From NCBI RefSeq assembly GCF_000498495.1, contig NZ_AVCS01000009.1:310001-374000 (forward strand): a stretch of 64,000 nt of DNA, in the 5' to 3' direction. Positions 28,930 to 38,109 of this stretch are shown in pieces; position 1 is the stretch's first letter; the number at the start of each line of letters is the position of its first letter. Origin of the DNA: Flavobacterium enshiense DK69. Lineage in GTDB: Bacteria > Bacteroidota > Bacteroidia > Flavobacteriales > Flavobacteriaceae. The notes below the pieces were generated by a model, which saw only the letters and a list, made by a program, of their open reading frames with translations, made no database searches and was not told the DNA's origin. The position numbers were made by a program, and so were the translations under genes.

Positions 28930-30903
28930 ATGAAAAATAAATTTATACAGTCAATCTTTGTGATTGCAGTAGGGAGTATGCTCTTTACTTCCTGTAAGCC
29001 TAAAGATTCAGGGGACGCAGTGAGTGGTGATGCGGCTCAAAAAGCGTATGTCGCGCCAGGGAAGTACGATGAGTTTTACAACTTTGTTTCCGGTGGATTT
29101 AGCGGACAGCTTAGTGTTTACGGTTTGCCGAGTGGAAGATTATTCAGGGTAATACCTGTGTTTTCCGTTGATCCTGAAAAAGGATGGGGATATAGCGAAG
29201 AAACGAAACCGATGTTAAATACCTCGCACGGATTTGTACCTTGGGATGATTTACACCATACAGAAATGTCACAGACAAATGGCGAAGTTGACGGACGTTG
29301 GGTTTTTGCAAATGCTAACAATACTCCTCGTATTGCCCGTGTTGATCTTAAAACATTTAAAACTGCAGAAATAATTGAGTTACCAAATGTTGGCGGGAAT
29401 CATTCTTCACCTTTTATTACTGAAAATACTGAGTATGTGGTAGCTGGTACCCGTTTTAGTGTTCCCGGTGATTATGTCAACGGTGATGTGCCTATAAATA
29501 CCTATAAACAAAATTTTAAAGGACATATCAGTTTTGTAAAAGTTGGTAAAGAAGGAGAAATGGATTTGGCTTTTCAAATTGTTACCCCAGGGGTGAATTT
29601 TGACTTATCACATGCCGGAAAAGGAAAATCACACGGATGGATGTTTTTCTCTTGTTATAATACGGAACAAGCCAATACTTTATTGGAAGTGAACGCTTCT
29701 CAAAAGGATAAGGATTTTATCATGGCAGTAAATTGGAAAAAAGCTGAGGAATATGTCAAAGCCGGTAAAGCTAAAAAGCAATCTGTAAAATATGTACGGA
29801 ACAAATGGGATGAAAAAACTCACACTGCAACTTCTGAAACGAAAAATGAAGTTCTTGTGCTTGATGCGACTGCCTTAAAAGATATCTGTTATATGATTCC
29901 TTGTCCAAAATCCCCTCACGGATGTGATGTTGATCCTACAGGGGAATACATAGTAGGATCAGGAAAATTAGCTGCTTTGATACCGGTTTTCAGTTTTGAT
30001 AAATTGCAATCGGCAATTGCCAATAAGCAATTTGACGGAGATTATAGCGGTATTTCGGTTGTAAAATATGAAGCAGCATTGCATGGGGAAGTTAAAAAAC
30101 CAGGTTTAGGGCCATTACACACAGAATTTGATGCAAAAGGAAATGCGTATACCTCTATGTTTGTTTCTTCTGAAGTTGTAAAATGGGATATCAAATCATT
30201 AAAAGTTTTAGACAGGGTACCTACCTATTACTCTGTTGGACACTTATGTGTTCCAGGCGGCGATTCTAAAAAACCATTTGGAAAATACATGATAGCCTAT
30301 AACAAAATCACTAAAGACCGATATTTGCCAACCGGACCGGAGCTGGCACAATCGGCTCAGATTTATGATATCAGTGGAGATAAAATGCGGCTTATCCTGG
30401 ATTTTCCAACTATCGGTGAACCTCATTATGCACAAGCTGCGCCTGCAGATTTAATTAGAAATAATGGTCAGTATAAATTCTATAAAATTGCAGAGAATAA
30501 CCATCCTTTTGCGGCAAAAGGAGAAAAAGAAGCAAAAGTTGTACGCCAGGGGAATAAGGTTCATGTTTATATGACTTCTATTCGTTCTCACTTTGCTCCT
30601 GATAACATTGAAGGAATTAAAATGGGTGACGAAGTATATTTCCATATTACAAATCTTGAACAGGATTGGGATGTGCCTCACGGATTTTCTATTAAAGGAG
30701 CCAACAATGCGGAATTGTTAATCATGCCGGGAGAAACCACTACATTGAAGTGGGTGCCGGACAGAGTTGGAATGTTCCCAATGTATTGTACGGATTTCTG
30801 TAGCGCCCTACATCAGGAAATGTCAGGATATGTACGTGTATCACCTGCAGGAAGCAATGTGCCGCTCACGTGGAGCGTTGGTACTAACCAGCCAAAAATT
30901 TAA
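28930..30903 (+). CDS. nosZ: Nitrous oxide reductase NosZ, clade II (Sec-type)
   Basis: A 657-residue copper enzyme that reduces N2O to N2 in the periplasm. The N-terminus has no twin-arginine motif; it is a lipoprotein signal with lipobox MLFTSC (Cys22), which marks the clade II/Sec type. CuZ histidines are visible in DDLHHTEMSQ, GGNHSSPF, FDLSHAGKGKSHGW, CPKSPHGCDVD, GPLHTEFD, SVGHLCVPGG and GEPHYAQ. The C-terminal CuA domain has the full ligand set in YCTDFCSALHQEMSG. Full length. Downstream come a membrane protein and nosL, nosD, nosF, nosY; no nosR is present, as in other clade II clusters. Confidence 0.97.
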   Translation: MKNKFIQSIFVIAVGSMLFTSCKPKDSGDAVSGDAAQKAYVAPGKYDEFYNFVSGGFSGQLSVYGLPSGRLFRVIPVFSVDPEKGWGYSEETKPMLNTSHGFVPWDDLHHTEMSQTNGEVDGRWVFANANNTPRIARVDLKTFKTAEIIELPNVGGNHSSPFITENTEYVVAGTRFSVPGDYVNGDVPINTYKQNFKGHISFVKVGKEGEMDLAFQIVTPGVNFDLSHAGKGKSHGWMFFSCYNTEQANTLLEVNASQKDKDFIMAVNWKKAEEYVKAGKAKKQSVKYVRNKWDEKTHTATSETKNEVLVLDATALKDICYMIPCPKSPHGCDVDPTGEYIVGSGKLAALIPVFSFDKLQSAIANKQFDGDYSGISVVKYEAALHGEVKKPGLGPLHTEFDAKGNAYTSMFVSSEVVKWDIKSLKVLDRVPTYYSVGHLCVPGGDSKKPFGKYMIAYNKITKDRYLPTGPELAQSAQIYDISGDKMRLILDFPTIGEPHYAQAAPADLIRNNGQYKFYKIAENNHPFAAKGEKEAKVVRQGNKVHVYMTSIRSHFAPDNIEGIKMGDEVYFHITNLEQDWDVPHGFSIKGANNAELLIMPGETTTLKWVPDRVGMFPMYCTDFCSALHQEMSGYVRVSPAGSNVPLTWSVGTNQPKI

Positions 30904-30916
30904 AATAACCTAACAT

Positions 30917-31033
30917 AAGAAACTGTCCAAAATTTATTTTCTCTTTTCAAGCAGAAAAACAACAGATCTAAATTTGAATGGCCATTTATGGAAATTTCAA
31001 AATGCGAATGTTGTAATTTTTGGACAGTTTCTT
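30917..31033. repeat. 117-base element with 16-bp perfect terminal inverted repeats
   Basis: AAGAAACTGTCCAAAA (30917-30932) is exactly repeated in inverse orientation at 31018-31033, with 85 bases between, then T-rich sequence. It lies between nosZ and the next membrane protein gene. It could be a transcription terminator with a large loop or a MITE-like element; no target-site duplication was evident. Confidence 0.6.
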
Positions 31034-31044
31034 TTTTTAATACT

Positions 31045-31623
31045 ATGGAAACAACAAAAATTTCTAATTCGTCAAAAGTGTTGCTTTTAATGGTTGCAGC
31101 TTTATTTGCAGGATCTTTGTTTGTGCCATTATGGAGAATTGAGCTCGATGCTCCCCAATATCCCGAAGGATTAGTACTGCAACTGTATCCAAACAAAATA
31201 GGAGGGGATGTGGATGTTATCAATGGATTAAACCATTATATCGGAATGGCAACGCTACATACCGAAAATTTTTTCGAATTTTCAGTTTTGCCATATATTT
31301 TCGGAGCTTTTGCCCTTGTATCATTCGTTTTAATATTTATTGCCAAACGAAAAGCGGTACTTGGATTTTTTATAACGTACATGCTTTTTATTATTATTTC
31401 AGCTGCCGATTTCTATCGTTGGAACTATGAATACGGTCATAATTTGGATCCCAATGCTGCCATCAAAGTGCCCGGAATGGCCTATCAGCCACCCTTATTG
31501 GGATATAAACAACTGTTGAATTTTGCGGCATATTCGATTCCTGATACCGGAGGGTGGATGCTTGCGGGTTCTGCTTTACTGTTAATTATGATTGTTTTAA
31601 AAGAATTTAAATTCAGGAAATAA
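31045..31623 (+). CDS. Membrane protein of the nos cluster (possibly NosB-like)
   Basis: 192 residues from METTKIS. A longer reading frame starts at 30988, but its first part lies inside the inverted-repeat element and has no hydrophobic pattern, so the later ATG is preferred. Four hydrophobic helices are seen, with a periplasmic loop (VFVPLWRIELDAP-like segment and NHYIGMATLHTE) after the first. Clade II nos clusters often encode a membrane protein of this kind right after nosZ, but its job is not known; a NosB-like identity is an inference from position. Confidence 0.65.
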   Translation: METTKISNSSKVLLLMVAALFAGSLFVPLWRIELDAPQYPEGLVLQLYPNKIGGDVDVINGLNHYIGMATLHTENFFEFSVLPYIFGAFALVSFVLIFIAKRKAVLGFFITYMLFIIISAADFYRWNYEYGHNLDPNAAIKVPGMAYQPPLLGYKQLLNFAAYSIPDTGGWMLAGSALLLIMIVLKEFKFRK

Positions 31624-31624
31624 G

Positions 31625-32077
31625 ATGGGGAAGTACTTGTTTTTTGTCATGGCTTTATTGTTATCGGCTTGCGGGAGTAATGGGCCGGAAGAGATAAAAC
31701 TGAATTCCGATCATTGTGATTTTTGTAAAATGACGATTTCAAACGGGAAATTTGGAGCCGAATTAATTACGCAAAAAGGAAGGGTCTATAAGTTTGATGA
31801 TTTGCTATGTATGATTTCCTATGCCAAGGGAGGAAATACAGAGGTGCCCAATGGAAATACAGCGGTGCACTATAAAGCGCATTATGTTGCAGATTATACG
31901 AAAGAAAATAAGCTGGTCCCTGCAGAAAAATGTTTTTACATAAAAGGCGGGACGATCAAATCACCCATGGGCGGTAATTTCGCAGCCTTTACCAACAACA
32001 AAGAACAAAATGAATTTCAGCAAAAGTATAATGCTGTACCAATGACCTGGAGCGAGGTATATTCGTCTATCAAATGA
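31625..32077 (+). CDS. nosL: Copper chaperone lipoprotein NosL
   Basis: A 150-residue outer- or inner-membrane lipoprotein (lipobox LLLSAC, Cys16). The copper-binding motif CDFCKM (near residue 32) and the KFDDLLCMISY segment are intact. NosL supplies Cu(I) for assembly of the NosZ CuZ site. Its stop codon overlaps the nosD start codon (ATGA), so the genes are translationally coupled. Confidence 0.94.
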   Translation: MGKYLFFVMALLLSACGSNGPEEIKLNSDHCDFCKMTISNGKFGAELITQKGRVYKFDDLLCMISYAKGGNTEVPNGNTAVHYKAHYVADYTKENKLVPAEKCFYIKGGTIKSPMGGNFAAFTNNKEQNEFQQKYNAVPMTWSEVYSSIK

Positions 32078-33309
32078 GAAAACTGTTATCGATTCTATTC
32101 TTGAGCGGCTTTATCTGCCTGGGTAATGCCAAAGTGATCACTGTTGGGAAAAATTCAGCGATTAAAAAAATTAAAAAAGCGTTGGAATTAGCCTCCGATG
32201 GCGATACTATCATTGTGGATGGCGGCTATTACAGCGAAGGAAATATCCGAATAGATAAAAAAGTCACCTTCATAGGGAAAAATTATCCGGTCCTTGACGG
32301 AAAACACAAGGTTGAAGTTTTATCGGTTAATGCCGATTATGTTACGGTCAAAGGATTTAAAATTATAAATTCCGGTCATGCATCGCTTGAAGATCCTTGT
32401 GGAATCAAAGTGTATGACCAAAAAAATGTGGTTATCGAGAATAATATCCTTGACAATAATTTCTTTGGGATTTATCTGCAGAATTCTACGAACTGCATTA
32501 TAAGAAACAATAATCTCCGGGCCTACGGAAAAGGCGAACAGCTTATCGGAAACGGAATCCACTGCTGGAAAAGCAATAATCTGAAAATAATCGGGAATAA
32601 AATAATGGGGCACCGCGACGGAATTTATTTTGAATTTGTCACCGAGTCCTTAATCCAAAAGAATATTTCAAATAACAACATTCGTTATGGCCTGCATTTC
32701 ATGTTTTCAAATGATGATTCGTATGTCGGCAATGTTTTTAAAGGTAACGGGGCAGGAGTAGCAGTAATGTTTACCAGAAACGTAAAGATGATTAACAATC
32801 ATTTTGAACAAAACTGGGGCGATTCGGCCTACGGATTATTACTCAAGGAAATATCAGACAGCTATATTTTTAAAAATACATTCAGCAAGAATACGTCAGG
32901 GATTTATATGGAAGGGACTTCGCGAATTAAAGTTGAAAAGAATGTGTTCAGCGCCAATGGTTGGGGGATGAAAATTCAGGCTAGTTGCATGGATAATGTA
33001 ATTACTCAAAACAATTTTTTAGGGAATACCTTTGATATCAGTACTAATGGGAGCTTAGTGCTCAATACCTTTAACAGTAATTATTGGGATAAATATGAAG
33101 GGTATGATCTTAATAGGGATAATGTCGGAGATGTTCCTTATCATCCACTGAGTTTGTTTGCAGTTCTTACCGAGAATACGCCATCTGCTATGTTGCTCTT
33201 CAGAAGTTTTATGATAACGCTTTTAGATAAATCGGAAAAAGTCCTTCCCAGCATAACACCTGAGAATTTTGTTGATAAAACACCACTAATGCATGCCTTG
33301 CCACTATGA
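32074..33309 (+). CDS. nosD: Periplasmic copper-site maturation protein NosD
   Basis: A 411-residue protein with a signal peptide (about residues 1-19) and a right-handed parallel beta-helix made of CASH-type repeats (NVVIENNILDNN, NSTNCIIRNNNLRAYG, NSNNLKIIGNKI). NosD works with NosF and NosY in delivering copper or sulfur for the NosZ CuZ centre. It is coupled to nosL by a 4-base overlap and to nosF by an overlap at its end. Confidence 0.93.
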   Translation: MRKLLSILFLSGFICLGNAKVITVGKNSAIKKIKKALELASDGDTIIVDGGYYSEGNIRIDKKVTFIGKNYPVLDGKHKVEVLSVNADYVTVKGFKIINSGHASLEDPCGIKVYDQKNVVIENNILDNNFFGIYLQNSTNCIIRNNNLRAYGKGEQLIGNGIHCWKSNNLKIIGNKIMGHRDGIYFEFVTESLIQKNISNNNIRYGLHFMFSNDDSYVGNVFKGNGAGVAVMFTRNVKMINNHFEQNWGDSAYGLLLKEISDSYIFKNTFSKNTSGIYMEGTSRIKVEKNVFSANGWGMKIQASCMDNVITQNNFLGNTFDISTNGSLVLNTFNSNYWDKYEGYDLNRDNVGDVPYHPLSLFAVLTENTPSAMLLFRSFMITLLDKSEKVLPSITPENFVDKTPLMHALPL

Positions 33310-34028
33310 TCGAAATTAAAAATTGCTGTAAAAAGTTCGGGAAATTAGAGGTGCTGAAAAACGTTTCCTTATCCTTTCAAAAAGGCGAGTGTATTGCACT
33401 GATTGGCCCTAACGGATGCGGAAAAACCACACTGATTAAGTCGATTCTCGGAATGGTTTTGCCGGATAGCGGCGAAATCGACTTTGAAGGAAAATCTGTT
33501 TTAGGGGATTACCGCTACAGGGAAAAGATTGGTTATATGCCTCAGATTGGAAGATATCCTGATAATATGACTATTGGACAGATTGTGGACATGATTAAAC
33601 AGATTCGAAACCATGATGCGGACATCGACGAAGAATTGATGAAAAGTTTTGAATTGGAGAAAATGTTTGACAAAAAAATGCGGACGCTTTCCGGCGGAAC
33701 CACTCAAAAAGTAAGCGCTGTCCTGGCTTTTTTATTTAATCCCGATGTTTTGATATTGGATGAACCTACTGCAGGGCTTGATCCGCTGGCATCTGAAATT
33801 TTAAAAGAGAAAATTATCAGGGAAAAAGAAAAAGGAAAACTGATCCTGATTACCTCCCATTTGTTAAGTGAACTGGATGAACTGATTACAGAAATCATTT
33901 TTATTCAGGAAGGCGAGGTCTGTTTCCACAAAAAAGTAGCTGACCTGAAAGAAGAGATTCAGGTAGATAAGATATCAAAAGCCATCGCCAAAATATTAAA
34001 GAGAAAGCAGTATGAAAAGGTTGGTTAA
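33306..34028 (+). CDS. nosF: ABC transporter ATP-binding protein NosF
   Basis: A 240-residue ATPase. Walker A GPNGCGKTT (about residue 34), signature LSGGTTQKVSA and Walker B VLILDEPTAGLD are intact. NosF pairs with the membrane protein NosY and the periplasmic NosD. Its start overlaps the nosD stop and its last 17 bases overlap the nosY start. Confidence 0.94.
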   Translation: MIEIKNCCKKFGKLEVLKNVSLSFQKGECIALIGPNGCGKTTLIKSILGMVLPDSGEIDFEGKSVLGDYRYREKIGYMPQIGRYPDNMTIGQIVDMIKQIRNHDADIDEELMKSFELEKMFDKKMRTLSGGTTQKVSAVLAFLFNPDVLILDEPTAGLDPLASEILKEKIIREKEKGKLILITSHLLSELDELITEIIFIQEGEVCFHKKVADLKEEIQVDKISKAIAKILKRKQYEKVG

Positions 34029-34563
34029 TATTATTTTACACGATATAGTGAGGAACAAAATTGTATTGGTTTACACTATTATTTTGGCGGCACTATCTTG
34101 GAGTTCCTTTGCTCTTGAAGATACTTCCTCCAAAGGATTGCTTACGATTCTAAATGTGATATTGTTTACTGTGCCATTGGTGTCAATACTTTTTTCAACC
34201 ATTTATATTTATAACAGTGCAGAGTTTATCGAATTGCTTTTGGGGCAACCCGTCACAAGAGATAAAATCTGGAAAAGTTTGTTTGCCGGATTGTCTTTGT
34301 CCATGGTCTTGGCTTTTCTTATTGGTGCCGGTATTCCGTTGCTTTTATATGCGCCGGATGTCACTGGGTTCATGATGATTGTGGTTGGGAGCCTAATTAC
34401 TGTAATATTTGTCGGACTGGCATTTTTAAGTTCAATTTTGACCAGGGATAAGGCTAAGGGAATTGGGATTGCAATTATGCAGTGGCTGTTTTTTGCGTTA
34501 TTGTTCGACGGATTGGTCTTGTTTCTTTTGTTTCAATTAGCGGACTACCCAATAGAAAAATAG
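34012..34563 (+). CDS. nosY: NosY permease, N-terminal 183 residues, ended by in-frame TAG
   Basis: Matches the first three quarters of NosY, the membrane partner of NosF: about five hydrophobic helices, with typical segments FIELLLGQPVTRDKIW and SSILTRDKAKGIG. The frame ends at TAG (34561-34563) after the conserved sequence ADYPIEK. The next codon is ATG and the same frame continues for 71 residues with the rest of NosY, so the family-length protein (about 255 residues) is split by a single amber codon. It may be a real two-part gene, a nonsense mutation or a sequence error. The split falls in a loop before the last helix. Confidence 0.8.
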   Translation: MKRLVNIILHDIVRNKIVLVYTIILAALSWSSFALEDTSSKGLLTILNVILFTVPLVSILFSTIYIYNSAEFIELLLGQPVTRDKIWKSLFAGLSLSMVLAFLIGAGIPLLLYAPDVTGFMMIVVGSLITVIFVGLAFLSSILTRDKAKGIGIAIMQWLFFALLFDGLVLFLLFQLADYPIEK

Positions 34564-34779
34564 ATGGTGTTTCTGTCTGCCTTGAGTCCGATCGATCTGG
34601 CTAGGATATTAATTTTATTGCAACTCGACGTTTCGGCTATGATGGGGTATACAGGGGCTATTTTTAAAGATTTTTTCGGAACCTCATGGGGGTTGGCAGC
34701 TTCTTTTGTATTACTGTTTCTTTGGGGAATCATTCCGTTTTTTATTTCATTAAGAAAATTTAAACATAACGATTTATAG
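34564..34779 (+). CDS. nosY: NosY permease, C-terminal 71 residues
   Basis: Follows the amber codon without any gap (TAGATG) in the same frame. It reads MVFLSALSPIDLARIL, then the conserved LQLDVSAMMGYTGAIFKDFFG, then the last transmembrane helix (GLAASFVLLFLWGIIPFFIS) and a basic end. This is the normal C-terminus of NosY. Stop and start abut, so a ribosome that ends at TAG could restart at once, giving two separate polypeptides. Confidence 0.8.
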   Translation: MVFLSALSPIDLARILILLQLDVSAMMGYTGAIFKDFFGTSWGLAASFVLLFLWGIIPFFISLRKFKHNDL

Positions 34780-34797
34780 TTTTTACAAGATAAAATA

Positions 34798-35172
34798 ATG
34801 AAAACTGATATCAGGCATCGAGAAGACATCAAAAAATTAGTTGACAGGTTTTATGATTCCGTAAAACAGGACGAAGTTATCGGCTATCTGTTTAATGATG
34901 TGGCCAAAGTGAATTGGGAAACCCATCTGCCGAAAATGTACAATTTCTGGGAAAATATTTTGTTTTTCGCCGGTAATTATGACGGTAATCCCATGCAAAA
35001 GCACAAGGAACTTCATCAGAAAAGCACAATGAATAAGTTACATTTTGATCATTGGGTTGCATTATTTATTTATACGGTCGATTCCTTATTCCAAGGAGAA
35101 AAAGCGGAGGAAATCAAACATCGGGCCATGAATATTGCTTCGGCCATGATGTATAAAACTTTGTCGCAATGA
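34798..35172 (+). CDS. Group III truncated haemoglobin
   Basis: 124 residues, the size of group III truncated globins. The family pattern is visible: FYDSVKQDEVIGYLFND, then WETHLPKMYNFWENILF, then the HKELHQKSTMNKLHFDHWVALF stretch holding the proximal histidine. Such globins bind O2 or NO at low oxygen. It lies 18 bases after nosY, and its stop codon overlaps the next start, so it is likely part of the nos transcript, protecting against NO or oxygen. Confidence 0.88.
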   Translation: MKTDIRHREDIKKLVDRFYDSVKQDEVIGYLFNDVAKVNWETHLPKMYNFWENILFFAGNYDGNPMQKHKELHQKSTMNKLHFDHWVALFIYTVDSLFQGEKAEEIKHRAMNIASAMMYKTLSQ

Positions 35173-35612
35173 GGCATCACATTCTTTTGGTTTTACATTT
35201 ATTGGCAGCCTCAATATGGGTTGGGGGACATTTGTTTTTGTCGATTCGTTTTTTGCCTGAGGCAATAAAAAAGAGAGATGCCTCAATTTTAAAGAACTTC
35301 AAAGGTAAATTTGAACCTGTCGGAATGCCTTCACTCCTGATTCTGGTAATTACCGGAATTATGATGGCTTACGATTTTGATGTGACTTTTACCAAATGGT
35401 TTTCCTTTTCAAACGCTATTGAAAAAGTGGTTTCCACAAAATTGATTTTACTTTTAACCACAATGGTAATGGCAATATGTGCAGACATTTTTGTGTTTCC
35501 AAAGTTGAAGTCAGACAGATTACTTCCAGCTAGTTTACTGATTATTACAGTAACAGTGATTGGTGTAACCTTGCTTATTTTAGGGAGTTTGGTGAGAATA
35601 GGAGGTTTCTAA
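35169..35612 (+). CDS. CopD-like four-helix membrane protein
   Basis: 147 residues with four membrane helices. The N-terminal helix LLVLHLLAASIWVGGHLFL has the conserved His and Trp of the CopD/copper-transport family, which may bind copper or haem. It starts at ATGA overlapping the globin gene stop, so it closes the nos-globin operon. Its last 33 bases overlap the convergent nadB gene. Confidence 0.7.
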   Translation: MRHHILLVLHLLAASIWVGGHLFLSIRFLPEAIKKRDASILKNFKGKFEPVGMPSLLILVITGIMMAYDFDVTFTKWFSFSNAIEKVVSTKLILLLTTMVMAICADIFVFPKLKSDRLLPASLLIITVTVIGVTLLILGSLVRIGGF

Positions 35613-37133
35613 AATTTCAGATTTGATAAACCCGCCACGATTTTCTTTTCTCGCCATAGATTGCATCACTATCAGTAAACTAACCGTTATCATGTTTTTT
35701 AATTCATAGAATTCTTTAGTAACCAGAATTCGGTTTTCCAGCTTTAATAATTCTAATCGCCACATTTCCAATTTGTTTTTGGTTTTTTCCAAATCGAGAT
35801 CATTTCTGGTGATTCCTGCGTTTTTACGCATTGTGTTTTGCAATTCGTTCTTAATATTGGAAAGATAGAATTGATCCAATTTTTTATCGTTATTTTTCTT
35901 TTTTCCGGGAAAGTAAGTTGTACTGCTATATGTTGTGCTGACTTTTTCCAGATACTTATATATTCTGTCTGAATAAACAATGGCTTCTAAAAGCGAGTTA
36001 GATGCCAGTCGATTGGCACCATGCAAACCGGTTCGAGAGCATTCGCCACAAGCAAATAGGTTGGTTATGGAAGTTTGTCCGTTTGTATCAACCGAGATTC
36101 CTCCGCACAGATAATGTTGTGCAGGTACCACCGGAATCCAGTCTTTTTCAATGTCAATTCCGGCCTCTTTGCATCGATTGTAAATCATGGGGAAATGTTT
36201 GATAAAGGCATTTATTTCAAGATGCGTACAATCCAGGTACACACAATCATCCCCTGATTTTTTCAACTCGTTTTCGATGCTTTGTGAGACAATATCCCTG
36301 GAAGCCAAATCACCTCTCGGGTCGTAATCTGACATAAAAGGAATGCCGTCTTTTGTTCGAAGAATACCTCCAAATCCCCTTACGGCTTCCGAAATTAAAA
36401 AGGTAGAACTTAGGTTTTCATCATACAAAGCCGTTGGATGAAACTGGATAAATTCCATGTCTGTAATTTTGGCATTTGCTCTTTTTGCCATAGCAATTCC
36501 ATCGCCTGTAGCAATTGCAGGATTTGTGGTATGGCCATAGACCTGTCCAATTCCGCCTGTTGCCAATAAAGTGTAATCAGATAATAATGGGATTATCTCA
36601 TTTGTTTTTTCATTTAAGGCATAAGCGCCAAAACAACGGTTATTTTTGGTGATTAATTCAAAAGCAAAATGATAATCCAGAATCTGTATGTTTTTAGTTT
36701 TATACACTTTCGCTAAAATGGCTCTTTCAATTTCATAACCCGTTTGATCTTTATGATGAACCACTCGGTTTGTTGAATGTCCGCCTTCCCTTCCTAAATC
36801 TAAATTTCCTTGTTCATTCAGGTCAAATTTGGCTCCCCAATTGATTAATTCCTGTAGTCTTTTTGGGCCATCAGTGACTACCATTTCAACAACTTTTTGA
36901 TCGCACAATCCATCACCGCAGATCAGGGTATCCTCAATGTGTTTTCTAAAATTGTCGGCTACTTTGTCAATGACCACAGCAATTCCGCCCTGAGCATATT
37001 TTGTGTTGCTTTCATCTGCATTCGATTTGGTCACAATGGTCACGGACCTGTCGGGGAAACGATCGGCAATTTTTAAAGCAAATGTCAATCCGGCAATTCC
37101 CGAACCGATGACTAAGTAATTGTTCTGTGTCAT
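35580..37133 (-). CDS. nadB: L-aspartate oxidase NadB
   Basis: A 517-residue FAD enzyme that oxidises L-aspartate to iminoaspartate, the first step of NAD synthesis from aspartate. It belongs to the succinate dehydrogenase/fumarate reductase flavoprotein family: VIGSGIAGLTFALKIA (residues about 7-22), EFIQFHPTALYDEN with active-site residues, and FACGECSRTGLHGANRLASN. Its start codon overlaps the nadA stop codon by one base (TAATG). It is full length. Confidence 0.96.
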   Translation of the reverse strand: MTQNNYLVIGSGIAGLTFALKIADRFPDRSVTIVTKSNADESNTKYAQGGIAVVIDKVADNFRKHIEDTLICGDGLCDQKVVEMVVTDGPKRLQELINWGAKFDLNEQGNLDLGREGGHSTNRVVHHKDQTGYEIERAILAKVYKTKNIQILDYHFAFELITKNNRCFGAYALNEKTNEIIPLLSDYTLLATGGIGQVYGHTTNPAIATGDGIAMAKRANAKITDMEFIQFHPTALYDENLSSTFLISEAVRGFGGILRTKDGIPFMSDYDPRGDLASRDIVSQSIENELKKSGDDCVYLDCTHLEINAFIKHFPMIYNRCKEAGIDIEKDWIPVVPAQHYLCGGISVDTNGQTSITNLFACGECSRTGLHGANRLASNSLLEAIVYSDRIYKYLEKVSTTYSSTTYFPGKKKNNDKKLDQFYLSNIKNELQNTMRKNAGITRNDLDLEKTKNKLEMWRLELLKLENRILVTKEFYELKNMITVSLLIVMQSMARKENRGGFIKSEILETSYSHQTP

Positions 37134-38062
37134 TATTTTGATAATTCTAACATTCGTTCAATGGGTACTAACGCTTTTTTTATGAGTTTTTCCGGCAGTT
37201 CGATCTCAGGGCTTTCGTTCAGCAGGCAATCGTATACCTTTTGAAGAGTATTCATTTTCATAAAACCGCATTCGCTGCAGGCACAAGTGTTGTTTTCATT
37301 CGTTGGAGCCGGGATGAGTATTTTTTGCGGTACTTCCTGCTGCATTTTATGTAAAATTCCTGCTTCGGTGGCTATGATGAATTTGTTATTCGGACTTTCT
37401 CCGACATATTTTATCATTTCCGCGGTGGAGCCTATGAAATTTGCAGTTTTCAGAATATGGGATTCCGATTCGGGATGGGCAATGATTTCGGCATCCGAGT
37501 GCTGCTTGTACAGGTCAATTAATTTGTCTAGGGAAAAGGCTTCATGCACCACGCAGGAACCATCCCACAAAATCATGTTTCTGCCTGTTTTTTGGATAAT
37601 GTGCCTGCCCAGATTTTTATCCGGTGCAAAAATTATCGGAGTGTCTTCAGGAACAGATCGAACAATTTTTTCAGCGTTGGAAGAAGTGCAGACAATATGG
37701 CTTAAAGCTTTGATTTCAGCGGAGCAGTTGACATAAGTAATGACAAGATGGTCCGGATGCGCCTGTATGAATTTTTCAAAAGCAGATGGCGGGCAGGATT
37801 CCGCCAAAGAACAACCGGCTTCTAAATCCGGAAGCAGCACCCTTTTGGACGGGTTTAAGATTTTTGCGGTTTCGGCCATAAAATGAACGCCGGCAAATAA
37901 AATGATATCGGCATCTGTTTTTTTTGCCTCCTGCGATAATCCAAGACTGTCACCAACATAATCTGCGATTTCCTGAATTTCCGGACGCTGATAATAATGA
38001 GCCAAAAGGACGGCGTTTTTTTTCTTTTTCAGTTCGATTATTTGATTCTGTAACTCGTTCAT
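37133..38062 (-). CDS. nadA: Quinolinate synthase NadA
   Basis: A 309-residue [4Fe-4S] enzyme that condenses iminoaspartate with dihydroxyacetone phosphate to quinolinate. The family features are [28 protein letters not shown], and the three cluster cysteines in [20 protein letters not shown] and ACSECGFMK. The start chosen is MNELQNQ; a longer frame (10 more residues) has no conserved sequence. It is followed by nadB with one-base overlap. It diverges from ric; the Crp/Fnr-like site at 38110-38125 lies between them and a weak -7-like GTACTTTG (38081-38088) could make the site act in both directions. Confidence 0.95.
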   Translation of the reverse strand: MNELQNQIIELKKKKNAVLLAHYYQRPEIQEIADYVGDSLGLSQEAKKTDADIILFAGVHFMAETAKILNPSKRVLLPDLEAGCSLAESCPPSAFEKFIQAHPDHLVITYVNCSAEIKALSHIVCTSSNAEKIVRSVPEDTPIIFAPDKNLGRHIIQKTGRNMILWDGSCVVHEAFSLDKLIDLYKQHSDAEIIAHPESESHILKTANFIGSTAEMIKYVGESPNNKFIIATEAGILHKMQQEVPQKILIPAPTNENNTCACSECGFMKMNTLQKVYDCLLNESPEIELPEKLIKKALVPIERMLELSK

Positions 38063-38109
38063 ATTGTTTGTAATAAAATACAAAGTACGCATGGTAAAAA
38101 GTTTTTACA

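Noticed and set aside
34561-34563. Programmed amber recoding (pyrrolysine) in nosY
   Set aside because: No pyl genes are in the window and the residue position in NosY relatives is not special; an ordinary nonsense codon, split gene or sequence error is simpler.
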